From positions 32,498,710-32,558,709 of the forward strand of contig CAIIXF020000006.1 of assembly GCA_903813345.2 (NCBI GenBank): a stretch of 60,000 nucleotides of DNA. The letters run 5' to 3'. The translations under genes and the position numbers were made by a program. Shown here piece after piece: positions 1 to 11,329 of this stretch; the first letter of the stretch is position 1, and every line of letters begins with the position of its first letter. The stretch is from Owenia fusiformis (lineage: Eukaryota > Annelida > Polychaeta > Sabellida > Oweniidae). The notes below the pieces were generated by a model that saw nothing but the letters and a program-made list of their open reading frames with translations, was not told where the DNA came from and ran no database searches.

Positions 1-704
1 TTTTAGAAAACTACTTGGTATATGATAAAGCAGATATGTGCGGCCGGTTTGGAGATGGGGTTTATCCCTCGTGAGATATGCACGTCTACCTTCGATCCCT
101 ACGGTCCATCAGGTAGATATAGAGATTATCCTATATAAGATTCAAGATATTGAGATTATCCCTTGGCAAATTTAATATATCTGCCCGAGGGCCGCAGGTC
201 CCGAGGGCAAATATATTGGCCAAGGGATAATCCCAATATCCTGAACCGACTATAGGATAATATGTTTATCTCATACCAATCTTGGTAATCTGGTTCACAT
301 TGTTAAATCGTGGAAATATTTTAGAATATTCATGTCAAGTTTTGTTTTATTGGCCGTGGGCGGATTTTCCTGTTCTCTCAAATATTCCCATATTTATTTT
401 TTCGAATTTTTTATTGATTATGTGGATGTTCCTTCTCTTTTGTTACCATCAAACAGACCCCGATTGTCCGTGTTTTCTCCATTGCTGTTACAATCATTTC
501 GCGAACGTTACAAATTATGAACAAATATGCGAGCGGCGATTATGACGAAGCGGGCAGATATACTATATCTGCCCGCTCGGAGCGGGACGTAAAGCTTTAT
601 CCCATGGTTGCAAGGATATAGATCGAATATCACATGAAGATATATTTTATATGTGGATCAAGATATCATATTTTAGCAAACAATTTACAAACCATCGAAT
701 ATTA

Positions 705-992
705 CTTTTTATTCCATAGTTAGCATGATATTCATAGGATAACATGTGAAAATAAAAACGGTATTTTTGAAATCAGTGGTAAAATATGATATTTTTGACA
801 AATTTTCACTTAACCATAACATACGGTTTTTTAGCCATGACATACGACGTCGTATGCGATGGTTTATGGATTTTTGCTACTTCAGACTCAAAACGAGGCT
901 AAGTGTCAACATCGCCGGATCGTTTGGAAATTCGAATTAAATAACTTAATTTCCGACGATTCTGATGATGACTTTAACTATGGAATAAAAAG
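705..992. mobile_element. 288 bp MITE-like insertion in hairpin repeat copy A
   Basis: A perfect 18 bp inverted repeat, CTTTTTATTCCATAGTTA, bounds this segment (705-722 and 975-992). Copy B of the surrounding repeat (20860-20910) lacks it, which fits an insertion into copy A. It contains no coding sequence. Superfamily is unknown, and no target duplication was identified. Confidence 0.6.
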
Positions 993-1532
993 AACATCCT
1001 ATGATTTACTCGTGCTATGATTTTAATCCACTCATGGATATTGATATCTGCACTCTCTCGCTACGCTCGCTCGTGCAGATATCGTATCCATTCGTGGATA
1101 AAAATCATATCACTCATAAATCATAGGATATCCTCTATTAATCTTTCGAATATCACGTCTTAAAAAGTGATATTCGATGGTTTGAAAAGTGATATTCGAT
1201 GGTTTCGAATTTTTTCAAAAAAATTCCTTTTACATTTATTAATTATTTTCAAAAATATTTACAAAAGATCAACATTTTTCGCTGATGATGATTTCCCATG
1301 GGATAAACGGACAATCCTATGGTTTTTGAAAAATATCAATTATATCCACTCATGGATACAAATATCTTCGATACTCATTCGCTGCACTCACTCATGAAGA
1401 TATCAATATCCACTCATGGATATAAATGATATTTTTTCAAAACCATAGGATATTCCTTTAATATCTGCCCGCTGATGAAAATATAAGTTTTTACAAACCG
1501 GCTTTATGTACCTGTCCAAGTATAGGATAATT

Positions 1533-1680
1533 AGGGGTTATGCACTGGGAGATTTTGGATACAGGGAATATCCCGAGGGATATACAATATATCTTCCCGA
1601 GGGACCGAAGGGACCAAGGGAAGATATATTGTATATCGCAAGGGATATTTCATGTATCCAAACCGACCGTGCATAACTGT
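1533..1680. repeat. 148 bp near-perfect hairpin
   Basis: The arms GGTTATGCAC and GTGCATAAC close a hairpin. Its inner stem GATATACAATATATCTTCCC pairs perfectly over 20 bases with 1618-1638 and encloses a purine-rich loop. A shorter version at 40148-40230 lacks the inner stem-loop, so the hairpin has grown or shrunk from its centre. Confidence 0.75.
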
Positions 1681-2110
1681 TGTATTCCATACCTGATGAG
1701 GTTTGAAATAATAAGCATGTATCCCATATGCTCTGGTGTTTTTACTTGCAAAATATGTTATCATTTTAAAAAAAATTCTTTTCCAAATTTGTTTTCAATT
1801 TTTTTCAACAATTTTTTCAACAATTTTTTCCAATTTTTTTTACATAATTTTTTGCACAATTTTTTTTCAAATTTTTATTTTAAAATTTTTCCCGAATTTA
1901 TTTTTAAATTTTTTTTACCATTTCTTTCAAAAATTTTTTTTGAGCGGGACATACGATTTATATGTCCCGGAGCTCCGTTGGAGCGGGACATACGAAAAAT
2001 ATTTGCCCGGATATGGAATATATTCCCGGTTGATATGTCCCTGAAATCTCATCAGGTATGGAATACATGCATATATCCTTCTGGATAAACAACATATCCA
2101 AAGCGTCCTG

Positions 2111-2399
2111 GTACACAACCCTTAGTTATATATGCGATAAATAAGCTTTTTATCGCATGTTAGTCATAATTCTCTTTGCAAATCATTAGATCAATATAAA
2201 TATTTTTGAATTTGAAGTTGAAGTATGATGAAGACCTGGGGATGAAGAAAATGATCTTGTTTATTTTATTCTAGTTACAGGATCTTGGCGCAGTTTATCG
2301 CAAATGCAGGGACATCAGCCCGGGGACATAAATTATATTGATGTTTCATGAATGAAATTCAGGGTTGTATTATACACAAACGTGTAGTGTGATATATAT
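2111..2399. other. AT-rich spacer, nothing recognised
   Basis: This is AT-rich DNA between the hairpin repeat and the 4.2 kb TIR element. I see no reading frame, RNA gene or repeat boundary here. Confidence 0.5.
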
Positions 2400-3847
2400 C
2401 ACGGGTTGTATCCAAAGCCCCGTTATAATTGAGAGATCGCGAGCAAGTTCCCGCTGAAATCACGAGCAAAGTCCTTTTTATTTAATTCATCTGGAAATAT
2501 GGACCAAAAAGGTAAGAATACGCATTACTGTTCTTTGATACTTTAGGTATACTTTCAGAACAGGTATATCTTCACAAACAATGACATGAAAGATAACTAT
2601 TTTTACTGGCATGGAAGAAACGGGCGTCAATATGCACGTTTGCATAATTTACTGTTAACATATTACTTTTATGGTTAAAATAGAGACAAGAACTACGATA
2701 TACATACTGTGGCGAAGTTGAGTCTCTCTATCTTTTACAAAACATGAAAACAAATATAGTTTAAAATATAAATTTATTAAAGAAAAGTTAAAGTCCAAAA
2801 ATATCATTTCAATCAGTTACTTACAATTTTTGGTTAGTCCCGAGTTCACGCAACGAGGTTCTGAGGTTTCAATGCCAAAAATGCCTCTTTTATATCTTAA
2901 TTTTGAGGTGGGCAGAGCCGAAATAAGAGGTCTTATCCAATAAAATATGAAGAAATCTCATTAACTAAAATTGGCCGAAAAATGAATGTTTAATTTTATA
3001 GAAAGTCAATAGGGAATAGTGATGATTTTCTGCCCACGAATCTTGAATGTTTACCGAAAGTTTGAGAATTTGGCAGAATTTGGTGGGAAAGGAATGTCTA
3101 GACAAAACCTCTGAACCTCGTCTCATGAACTCTGGATGCTTAATCTAATTATCTAATTTAACTCATTATCTAATTTATGTCCGATACACGTATTTATAAG
3201 TCAATTTTCACCCTAAAAAGTATACAATTATTCGTAAAATGTGATGTAGAATATAAAGGTATAAACATTTGCAAAGTATATACAGCAGTATTGATGTTTT
3301 GGTCAGTCGTACTCTGGGTCATTAGGTTTAATCGCTTTTTACTTTGTTTATCAGAAATTTGCAGTCTTCAATATGATGCCAAAAACTTTCGAAACTTATA
3401 AACATCTTAACTAAACATTGCAAAATTTCCCATCAGTTGACTTCATATATCATTTCTGCCACTCATATCTCAAGAATAATCCTTTCATTTGATTGGCTCT
3501 AGATATAGTTCATGCCTAAAAACTGCTCTAATATGATGATAAAACATTGGAAATTAAACTGTTGATATTGTGAAATATCACACTGGGTTCAAAGATCACT
3601 AAAACAATGGTTATAATACAAATATAAACTAATCAAAATAACGCAATAATTATAAATATGAGTAACAGAATAAGATCATTGTGACATCAACTGATGTGAA
3701 GTGAAACAAGTAGACTGACCAACGAGGTCAGCTATGACTTCGTCACAATACCTCATTATGAATATTGGAACAACATTGTATGTATTGATCAGTTTGTTTT
3801 CAAAAACATCCACTGTGGGGGGTGAAATACATCATTGAAGGTGTGCC

Positions 3848-3925
3848 AGTGGCCCCGCTGAAATTATGAGGAAGCCCCGCTGAAAACATGAGGAGGTCCC
3901 GCTGAAAACAGGAGCAGATATCACG
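3848..3925. repeat. CCCGCTGAAA tandem units, left inner arm
   Basis: Three or more degenerate units of roughly 24 bp containing CCCGCTGAAA and TGAGGA. The inverted counterpart is at 6070-6125. Together they form a subterminal inverted pair inside the 4.2 kb element. Confidence 0.7.
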
Positions 3926-4371
3926 AGTACCCGCTTCGATCACGAGGAAAGCTCATTACTATTACATAAAATATTGAGGTTCTTCAAATAAACGTACACG
4001 AAAGACCAAGTTAAGTACTTCTAATAATTACTGTATATATACTGTTTCATTCTAGGGCCAGGTTTCTGATGTTTCCATTCCAACTTCAAGCCACCAGAGA
4101 TTTCGTCAAACATTTTATAGAGTTGCATCCATATCAAAATGTATAGGAGAAAGGTGTATATCATTTCAAGAATGAACTTAATTGAAGCCTGAGGTTCAGG
4201 GTAATGAGTCTTGTATTAAACAAAGACACCCCAAGTTGCAAGAAGATGAAATTTAGAGAGAAAGGAGAACCACAAAGTCTCCATGATAATTCAGGTTCTA
4301 CTTTTATAATTTAACAATAACATTTAAGAATAACATTCAAGTTTTTGTTTTTAAATATTTATTAAAATAAT

Positions 4372-4524
4372 GATGATTTGTATTCCATACCTGATAATTT
4401 TCAGGGACATATCAACCGGGAATATATTCCATATCCGGGCAAATATTTTTCGTATGTCCCGCTCAAAGGAGGATCCGGGACATATAAATCGTATGTCCTG
4501 CATAAGCCATTTTCCTGGACATAT
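4372..4524. repeat. Fragment of the hairpin-module family
   Basis: This reads as the reverse complement of about 1935-2075. It includes the ATTCCATACCTGAT start and the GGGACATA-type stem. It ends where the first TTACGCGG element begins. Confidence 0.65.
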
Positions 4525-4834
4525 TGTTACGCGGTAAACACGATTCAAATATATATCATATTCCACAATGAATATGGCATATTCACTTGTGGAGTATGAT
4601 AGATTCACCTGCGGTATATGGCATACTCACCTGCGGTGTAAGGCATATTCTGCAAGTGAGTATGACATATTCTGCGAGCATTGGGTATTTACTGAAATCA
4701 ATGTATCACATATTCAATACGGAATATGCCATACTCACCTGCAGAATACGCCATATACCACAGCTGAATATGGCATATACACCCGTATCACAAAAACCAC
4801 GAAACCATGAATATATGCCATATTCCGCGTAACA
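4525..4834. mobile_element. TTACGCGG element, short copy 1
   Basis: It is bounded by TGTTACGCGG and CCGCGTAACA and runs in the opposite sense to the copy at 41620. The flanking 5-mers are CATAT and CATAC, a 4 of 5 match that fits an aged target duplication. The interior is an array of a 22 bp unit of the type CCGCAGGTGAATATGNCATA in both orientations. It lacks the unique central segment of the full-length copies. Confidence 0.65.
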
Positions 4835-4841
4835 CATACGA

Positions 4842-5248
4842 TGTTACGCGGAGTATGGCATACATTTATGGTTGCGTGGTATTTGTGATACGGGTATACT
4901 ATACAGTATATGCCATACTCACCTGCAGTTTATGGCATATTCCGCAGGTGAGTATGCGATATTCCGCCGTGAATATGCGATACATTGATTTCAGTGAATA
5001 CCTGATAGTCACCTGCAGAATATGTCATACTCACTTGCCGAATATGTCATATACCGCAGGTGAAAATGACACAATGATTACCCGTTTGTTCAATCAATGC
5101 AATTGACAATTGCGTACTTCTGTATCGTGTTCTCATTGCTTAGTGGGTATGCAATATACTGCAGCTGAATCTGTCATACACCGCAAGTGAATATGCCATA
5201 TATATTGCAGAATATGACACATATTTGCATCATGTTTTCCGCGTAACA
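4842..5248. mobile_element. TTACGCGG element, diverged copy 2
   Basis: It starts TGTTACGCGG and ends CCGCGTAACA, only 7 bp from the previous copy. It holds both clusters of 22 bp units and a shortened centre that includes CAATTGACAATTGCGTACTT. The flanking 5-mers do not match, so its insertion history is unclear. It may share an end with its neighbour. Confidence 0.55.
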
Positions 5249-6069
5249 CGTGCGTTTAACATAACCTACGATTAATTGTTAAAGGGGCATCTTCTTTGAC
5301 AAACCTATTTTCTTATAATATATGGATAAACTATAAATTTCAGCATTAAGAAGTGAAAATTCAGTTCAAAGCTTCTATAAAGGGAGTCCCACTTATAGAT
5401 TTTTAAGATTCACCACGTTTCAAGAGGAATATCAGCTGAAAAAATGTACATCCAGAGGGTTTCTTTCAAGATAACAAAAATATATGCAAGTCTTGAATGA
5501 AATATCCAAACTTAAATATATTTTGACGCTGATCCATGTTCGTTGTACTAATTGTTGCACCTTTAATGATGAAATTTTTTGATTATTATTATTTCGGACT
5601 CATAATCGGATGATGTACTCCTTTGTTACTTACATCTAGCAGTTGATCCATAAATTGCCTTTTCAAACGTGTGCGCCATTTGTGCTGAATCCTCTAAGGT
5701 AGTAATATACTGAACTACAGTATAATGCAACTTCAGTGAAATATAAATATATATTGCATACAAAGAAGAACGAGTTATTTGAAACTTGTCAAAAGTCGTG
5801 GAATGGATTTAAATCTTCTCTTGGTAAATTTCTCGATGGAGTCAGGTCGAAATACATTAAGTGAAATGGTTTTATTGGAATCATGCTTGTAGCCAGCTTT
5901 TGGTAAGGGGGGTTGCTCGAACCGATAATAACAATGACAATGATATATGATATATATGTGCTCTGTAGAGTATCAATAATTAATATATTTATTACGTTGG
6001 CTACAGTCGTGGCAGATTTGCAAAGTCAAATCGGTCTTCACTCCATTTTAGAGAGCCACTTGCTCCTGA

Positions 6070-6125
6070 TTTCAGCGGGACCCCCTCATGTTTTCAGCGG
6101 GGCCTCCTCATGTTTTCAGCGGGAT
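6070..6125. repeat. CCCGCTGAAA tandem units, right inner arm (inverted)
   Basis: TCAGCGGG units alternate with CCTCATGTTT. They are the complement of the units at 3848-3925 and belong to the 4.2 kb element. Confidence 0.7.
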
Positions 6126-6689
6126 CTTTAGTTTATTGCTCATGGTAGAAGCAGGGCCTCAAGGAATATGCTAAAATTGAAATATATAATTTTTTGTGAA
6201 ACTTTAGGAAGTGAAACTCACAATACCTTCATTTCATATTACTATGACCATTTCAACTGAAGGGCAATGACCTTCTTCAGCTATAAAATATAGAAATATA
6301 TATATAAAGATTCAAGATGATACATTCTCTCTCCAATTATCGAATAACAAAACTTAGAACATCAGCTCGTGATCCTTTTTTGCAGAAGTTGCTTTTTAGT
6401 ATCAATACCATGTAATAATTGAGTAAAATTAAATGAAAACGCTTTTTATAACATACAATTTAAGTAAACAAAAGATAAACCCTTCTTTTCTTTTAATTGC
6501 TCGCGATTTCAGCGGGTATTTGCTCGCGACTTCTAAATCATAGCGGGGCTTTAGATACTACCCGTGTATATGCTTGTCGGCAGACCGATTAGATCGTTTT
6601 TAATTCTTTTATGCCGATAGTTATTTTGTTATCTTTTATTATTTCTTACCGAACAATGATTTTGCATAGTTGGCGATCTTGTTCAATAT

Positions 6690-7110
6690 ATTATGTACCT
6701 GTTTCAAATCCTAGTTTTATGCACTTACATATAACTCAAAACATATATAAACTGTGTACATGTAGTCACGGATAATATTTAGTGTGTCATATATTCAACA
6801 AGATTAGTTCATTTAAGGGAATGGCACATTCGAGGACTGCTTAAATTCATTGTGAAGCTACTGGTATTTAAATTCAAGTCTCGATTCAAGTATTAAAAAT
6901 ATTCATTGTCACTGATGTTTCATTATCATGTGTATGGCCTATCATTTGAATTTGTTTCATTACATGTATATCCATATTGAACTATCTGCTGTTTGCCTGC
7001 AACGGACGTTTAAGAGCTGATTGAGCAAGGCAGTCTAATGCAAATGTACGACGTGTAAGGCCAGAACAAAGGCGAATGAACACTGTAATATCAGGAAAGT
7101 GATCAGTCCC
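6690..7110. repeat. Dispersed repeat, copy 1 (second copy 37362-37785)
   Basis: This segment matches 37362-37785 closely in the same orientation. On the minus strand at 7110-6985 both copies keep a short open frame containing DHFPDITVF and FIRLCSGLTRRTF, ending soon after at a stop. It may be a captured gene fragment, but I do not recognise the protein. Confidence 0.6.
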
Positions 7111-7983
7111 ATCAAATTTGATATTTTTTAAATATACATAATGAATGGTTGTTTGCTGAATCTTCGCCCGTTCTAAAATGTGTAAGTAACAAATACATAT
7201 TCTCATAAAAATAATCCATACTCTCAGACGGTAGGGAAAATAATAACCAAACAAAATGTGAAAAACAACCTTTTTTCACTCTGGTCGATTATGTGGGCCG
7301 ATTCACTCAGAAAAAATACGAACAGTGCTCGTAAAACGTTTATCATAATCAGAAAGTTAAAACCATTTCTAAGAGAATGCTGTTTTTATTCACATGAAAT
7401 CGTATTAGTTTTCATCAAATTAATTTTTTAAACCCTTGTCATAGTTTTTGCTTCAAAGCAGTTAATTTGCGTTACCGTACAGAAAACTGTACTCCGCTAT
7501 TTTTTGACGCTGTACGGTGACGCCTGCTTACGCGATGGTAAGGCGTGTCAACTAGAGACTGTGATTGCACTGTCATCTGCATGTGTAGATTATGCACATT
7601 ATAATTAAATGCTTGCTTCCGTGTCCTTGTAGTTGTAGTGTATTATAAACACGACCCTTTAAAGTGAGTCATGATCCTTTAAAGTGAGTCATTACATAAA
7701 CAAGTTGATTATTTCAAAGTTGTTATGATAAGTATAAGTTCAATGAACTTACAAAACGGTATATATACGTAGATGATAAACGTATACCATTGGATCTCAG
7801 TATAAAGCTTTACCTACATGCAGTGTGTGGAACAATTGACCGCAAGCATTTTTTTAAATTAATTGGCTGAGGAAGAACAGTATCCAATCAAATACTTTAA
7901 CCTTCAATTTGAAACACCAATCAAACCAGTAGGTTCTAGCAATTCCTGGAAACGACCCATTCAGTAGGTCAACAAATGACATA
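7111..7983. other. No gene seen; short direct duplication
   Basis: AT-rich sequence with no convincing exon. A 20-odd base direct duplication containing CCTTTAAAGTGAGTCAT lies at about 7656-7692. Confidence 0.4.
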
Positions 7984-8199
7984 CAGGGTGTTTCATAACG
8001 AGCATCTCCAAAAAGTCAATTTGAGAAGAGATGGGTCTATAACATATGTACTATATATGAGCCTATTATATTCTAGACAATCACATTTGGATAAACTAAA
8101 CATGGTACAAAGAAAGTACAAATGGCATCCATTTGACCTTTATTTATTACAGTCCGATAAGATCTTCCTGACGAAAAGCCCACATTATGAAACACCTTG
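7984..8199. mobile_element. 216 bp mariner-type MITE
   Basis: The inverted ends are CAGGGTGTTTCATAACG on the left and, read inward, CAAGGTGTTTCATAATG on the right. Each is flanked by TA, the target used by Tc1/mariner elements. There is no transposase and the interior is AT-rich. The assignment rests on the TA flanks and the CAGGGTGTTT type of end. Confidence 0.7.
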
Positions 8200-8299
8200 T
8201 ACGTGTACTTATAAGTATAAGAATACGTTATAAGTTGTACTTTCACGTATGTGCGAAATCTCTCTAATAACACCGTACTTATGGACCATTCAAACGTTT

Positions 8300-8460
8300 G
8301 CGTGAGACCCCCCACGCGGGCATGAGTGGGGAATTTGACAAAAAATGGGCCTGTCTAATTCCTTACCCCGGGGCCAAATAATGTGTCAATTTCCCTACCC
8401 TTGAAGCAATAAATCTGGTCAAATATTCGCGACCCCCGGGTCCTTCCACCATTTGAAATA
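8300..8460. repeat. GC-rich repeat fragment, inverted relative at 44330-44500
   Basis: It contains GCGTGAGACCCCCCACGCG and blocks ending in AATTCC or AATTTCC followed by a C-run. A similar sequence in the opposite orientation lies at 44330-44500. No reading frame is conserved. Confidence 0.5.
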
Positions 8461-8790
8461 TATTTTTGAACATCAGATTTCCTTGGTTTACACTGATGCT
8501 CGAGAATGTTGAGAGATACACGTGCAGTACTTTGTTAATATTTTAATTAGAGGCACCATATATGGTCATAAGATTCTTCGCGGAAATTCCACTACACATA
8601 CTACAATACTCCCATTCTCGATAAGAGTTCAGGTGGTAATTTACATAAATATATCCCATGATGCATCGCTTTGGAAGGGACAAATTTTCATTGGCCCTCC
8701 GAACGCACTGGCATGTAGCGATTATGTCGAAGTTAGACGTGTGGTGCGGAATTTAATTTGCAGATGACCATCATTTCAATGTTATATTGT

Positions 8791-9115
8791 ACGTAGGCAA
8801 ATTGAGATTAGGCCATTGGAGTATTTGTTTCACGCATACATAAAGCATTACGCATTCAAGGGTCACATTTATCATTAAACCAATAACTCAAACATATGGC
8901 CTTGTACACCGACCACCTCTTGAAATGAATACATACCGATTTCAACAAGTGCAAACGGTGATATATAAAAGAAACATATTCAAGCATGACCACGTCCCAA
9001 CTTCTTTTGTTTTCTTTACAACTAAGCTATGACTACAGTCTATTCAGTGTTGCGTATCGAACCTTGTTTATTATAAAAATAGTGCAGAATTCACACATTC
9101 ACCTTATACTTATTC
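8791..9115. repeat. Dispersed repeat, left part (copy at 35972-36300)
   Basis: The segment starting GTAGGCAAATTGAGATTAGG matches 35972-36300. The match resumes at 9937, so 9116-9936 is extra sequence here or was deleted from the other copy. Confidence 0.7.
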
Positions 9116-9767
9116 TCAACTGAAGACATTGAATTTATCTCTTAGGTTTTACATTATAAATATCTTCAAAACGAGGTTACAACGCATTATAGCTGAACAA
9201 TGGCGGTAAGTCCAAACTTAATTTGGAAGGCATGTTAGGATTTGGGGTAGATTATTGGTTTGGATATTCTACACAATAGCTAGTATGTTCCAGTCGGTGA
9301 TCAACATATTCATACTCCACCTGCAATGGCATTCTTGGTGCTCGGCTGTCCAATAGTTTAGCATGAACACAAATGAATTCGAAATCTGCCACAAAAATGT
9401 AATTTTGTCAATATTTGTCCCTAATATACCGATTTAAACAAAGGAATCAGGAATGACATCGAATTAATGTAATTATTCATGTTCTGTTGTTACAATTACA
9501 TCTTCGTGTGATATTTGGTAAGCGGAAAACGTACGATTACATAGAAAATTGGAATTTATAATAGTCGCAGTCCATCCATCTGCCCAACGCAGTCCGCGAC
9601 TCAGTGTTGCTTTATATCTGAAGCTGAACGCAATCACAGCCAAAGGTAGATAGAACAATGTTTTAGCTTGATCTGGACAACTGCTTATTTTCTTATCTAC
9701 AGACCAACAGTAGATACAGAGTAATATTTTGGTCACCGATTAGACACTACGATAGCATTTAAAATAC

Positions 9768-9904
9768 CTGGATTTCTCTATTTTGTCGGAAGAAGCAGAA
9801 GGCACTGCCGGATGTCCCTCCATTTTGGCGCTGGGCAGCGGTGTAAAGTTACGCGAGTCGCAGTCCGTGGCTTCGCCATCGTTTTGCTTATCCTCCGTGA
9901 ACAT
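9768..9904 (-). CDS. Possible first coding exon of an unrecognised gene
   Basis: The minus strand has an ATG at 9904 that opens 45 codons, starting MFTEDKQNDGEATDC and containing SAKMEGHPAVPSASS. A good splice donor (CCAG|GTATTT) follows at 9768-9767. The stretch is richer in G+C than its surroundings. It lies inside the 9116-9936 segment that the related repeat at 36300 lacks. A possible downstream piece at about 9395-9265 (minus), after TTTTTGTGGCAG, reads FEFICVHAKLLDS and stops soon after. I do not recognise the protein. It could equally be a captured gene fragment or a chance open frame. Confidence 0.25.
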
Positions 9905-9936
9905 GCAGAATACGAAAATAGAGGCTTAGGACAAAC

Positions 9937-10138
9937 TTTGTATGAATTTTATGAGAATAATGTGATTTTAGAGAAATGAAAAGAAAAATGTCCACACCCT
10001 ACACAAAATATTTATGGTTCCCCGGGAATACGTATGCGTTGCGTGTATAAGAATCGTATTCCAGTTGCAGAAAGAAGTACATATCATGCTAAACTATATA
10101 TATATAATATATATCGTCTATTATCCTATGACAAGTAG
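9937..10138. repeat. Dispersed repeat, right part (copy at 36310-36430)
   Basis: This resumes the match to the second repeat copy, with the shared text CTTTGTATG followed by GGTTCCCCGGGAAT. It runs straight into hairpin copy B, just as the second copy runs into hairpin copy C. Confidence 0.65.
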
Positions 10139-10696
10139 AGTAGAGAATAAAAATAAAAAATCTAAAAAATTCAAAAAGGAGATAAGATCAATTTTTAGAA
10201 AACTTCTTGGTATATGATAAAGCAGATATGTGCGATCGGTTTGGATATGGGGTTTATCCCTCGTGAGATATGCACGTCTACCTTCGGATACGTACGTTTT
10301 CAGGTAGATATAGAGATTATCCTATATGAGGTTCAGGATATTGGGATTATCCCGAGGCAAATATAATATATCTGCCCGAGGGCCCCAAGTCCAGAGGAAA
10401 AATATATTATATTTGGCCAAGGGATAATCCCAATATCCTGAACCGACTATAGGATAATGTGTTTATCCCATTCCAATCTTGGTCATCTGGTTCACATTGT
10501 TAAATCGTGGAAATATTTTAGAATATTCATGTCCAGTTTTGTTTTCTTGGCCGTATATTTATTTTCTCGAATTTTTTATTGATTAAGTGGATGCTCCTTC
10601 GTCCCTTTTTTAACCATCAAATAGACCCCGATTGTCTGTGTTTTCTCCATTGCCGTTTACAGTCATTACGCGAACGTTACAAATTATATTAATAAC
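10139..10696. repeat. Hairpin-module family, copy B, left half
   Basis: It matches 1-530 closely, including the CAGATATGTGCG start and the CCGAGGGCC hairpin. It breaks off at 10696 and the family resumes at 20707, which aligns directly with 529 onward. Copy B was therefore split by the intervening 10 kb. Confidence 0.8.
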
Positions 10697-11329
10697 AAAG
10701 GAAGAGGTGCGATTATTGGCAAATATCCCTATGGTCAAAATGAATCATTCTTAGGTGTAACATGAAGAATAAAATGTCATATAATACTTTGGAAAATATA
10801 AAGTGTTCGGGCACACATAAGCTGAGATAGGGATTATTTCGTTCAGTAAGGTTGTATTGACTTACATGGGCCTGTGCACCATTGACTTAACATGAGGATA
10901 TCAGCAGATCCCAATAGAGGCCATTGGTTTCCATTGATTATCACAGCAATACCAAAAATACACTATGACCTGAATCGATTGCAAACTTAATAATTTCACA
11001 ATATGACACAAATGGTTTATCTCATCAAATGTGCAAATATGAAGTTTGCAATCGAATCAGGTCATACTTAAAATTAAAAGATTATACATTTTTTCACCAT
11101 TTTTTTCCCTACAAAATGGCTATAGAAAAATGCTCCAAAAACAACTTTTACACTTTAGTACAAGATCTTCGTCGTCCAAAAGTATCTTTTTGTTCGTTGT
11201 TCTGCAGAAATCGTGAATCTTTGTATGATGAAACAACATTATATTGCAATAAATTTTAACTGCTCGAGCAAGTTGAAGGGTGGGTATTACAAGAGAAAAT
11301 GAGGGTTGACCCCCTCCCCCAAGTCATTT

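Larger units (their letters stand above)
1..2110. repeat. Hairpin-module repeat family, copy A
   Basis: This is a dispersed repeat made of consecutive imperfect palindromes of about 85-150 bp. Clear hairpins are 996-1132 (ATCCTATGATTTA against its complement), 1306-1454 and 1533-1680. At 543-580 there is a 25-base palindrome, CGGGCAGATATA-C-TATATCTGCCCG. Loops carry purine-rich blocks such as GAGGGACCGAAGGGACC or the CTCGCTACGCTCGCTCG type. Related copies are 10139-10696 with 20707-21230, 36430-36775, 39000-40610 and a fragment at 4372-4524. Reading frames inside it are accidental. No transposase is visible, so its class is unknown. The left end is cut by the window edge. Confidence 0.8.
2400..6566. 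mobile_element. 4.2 kb TIR element with CCCGCTGAAA subterminal repeats
   Basis: The ends are diverged but clear inverted repeats of about 75 bp. The left end starts CACGGGTTGTATCCAAAGCC and the right end, read inward, starts CACGGGTAGTATCTAAAGCC. Both continue with GCGAGCAA and CCCGCTGAAATC. Possible target duplications are TATAT on both sides, but this is low-complexity sequence. A second inverted pair sits inside: tandem CCCGCTGAAAACATGAGGAG units at 3848-3920 and their complement at 6070-6125. No transposase reading frame is present, so the element is non-autonomous. It hosts two TTACGCGG elements and a hairpin-repeat fragment. The class is unknown. Confidence 0.75.

Noticed and set aside
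1540-2088. 182-residue open frame
   Set aside because: It spans a hairpin and a TTTTTTCAA-rich tract. The Phe/Asn-rich product reflects simple sequence only.
4378-5106. Overlapping Ile/Thr/His-rich frames
   Set aside because: They are products of the 22 bp units of the TTACGCGG elements.
6490-6566. Regulatory promoter-like GC patch
   Set aside because: It is the right TIR of the 4.2 kb element, matched by 2400-2475.
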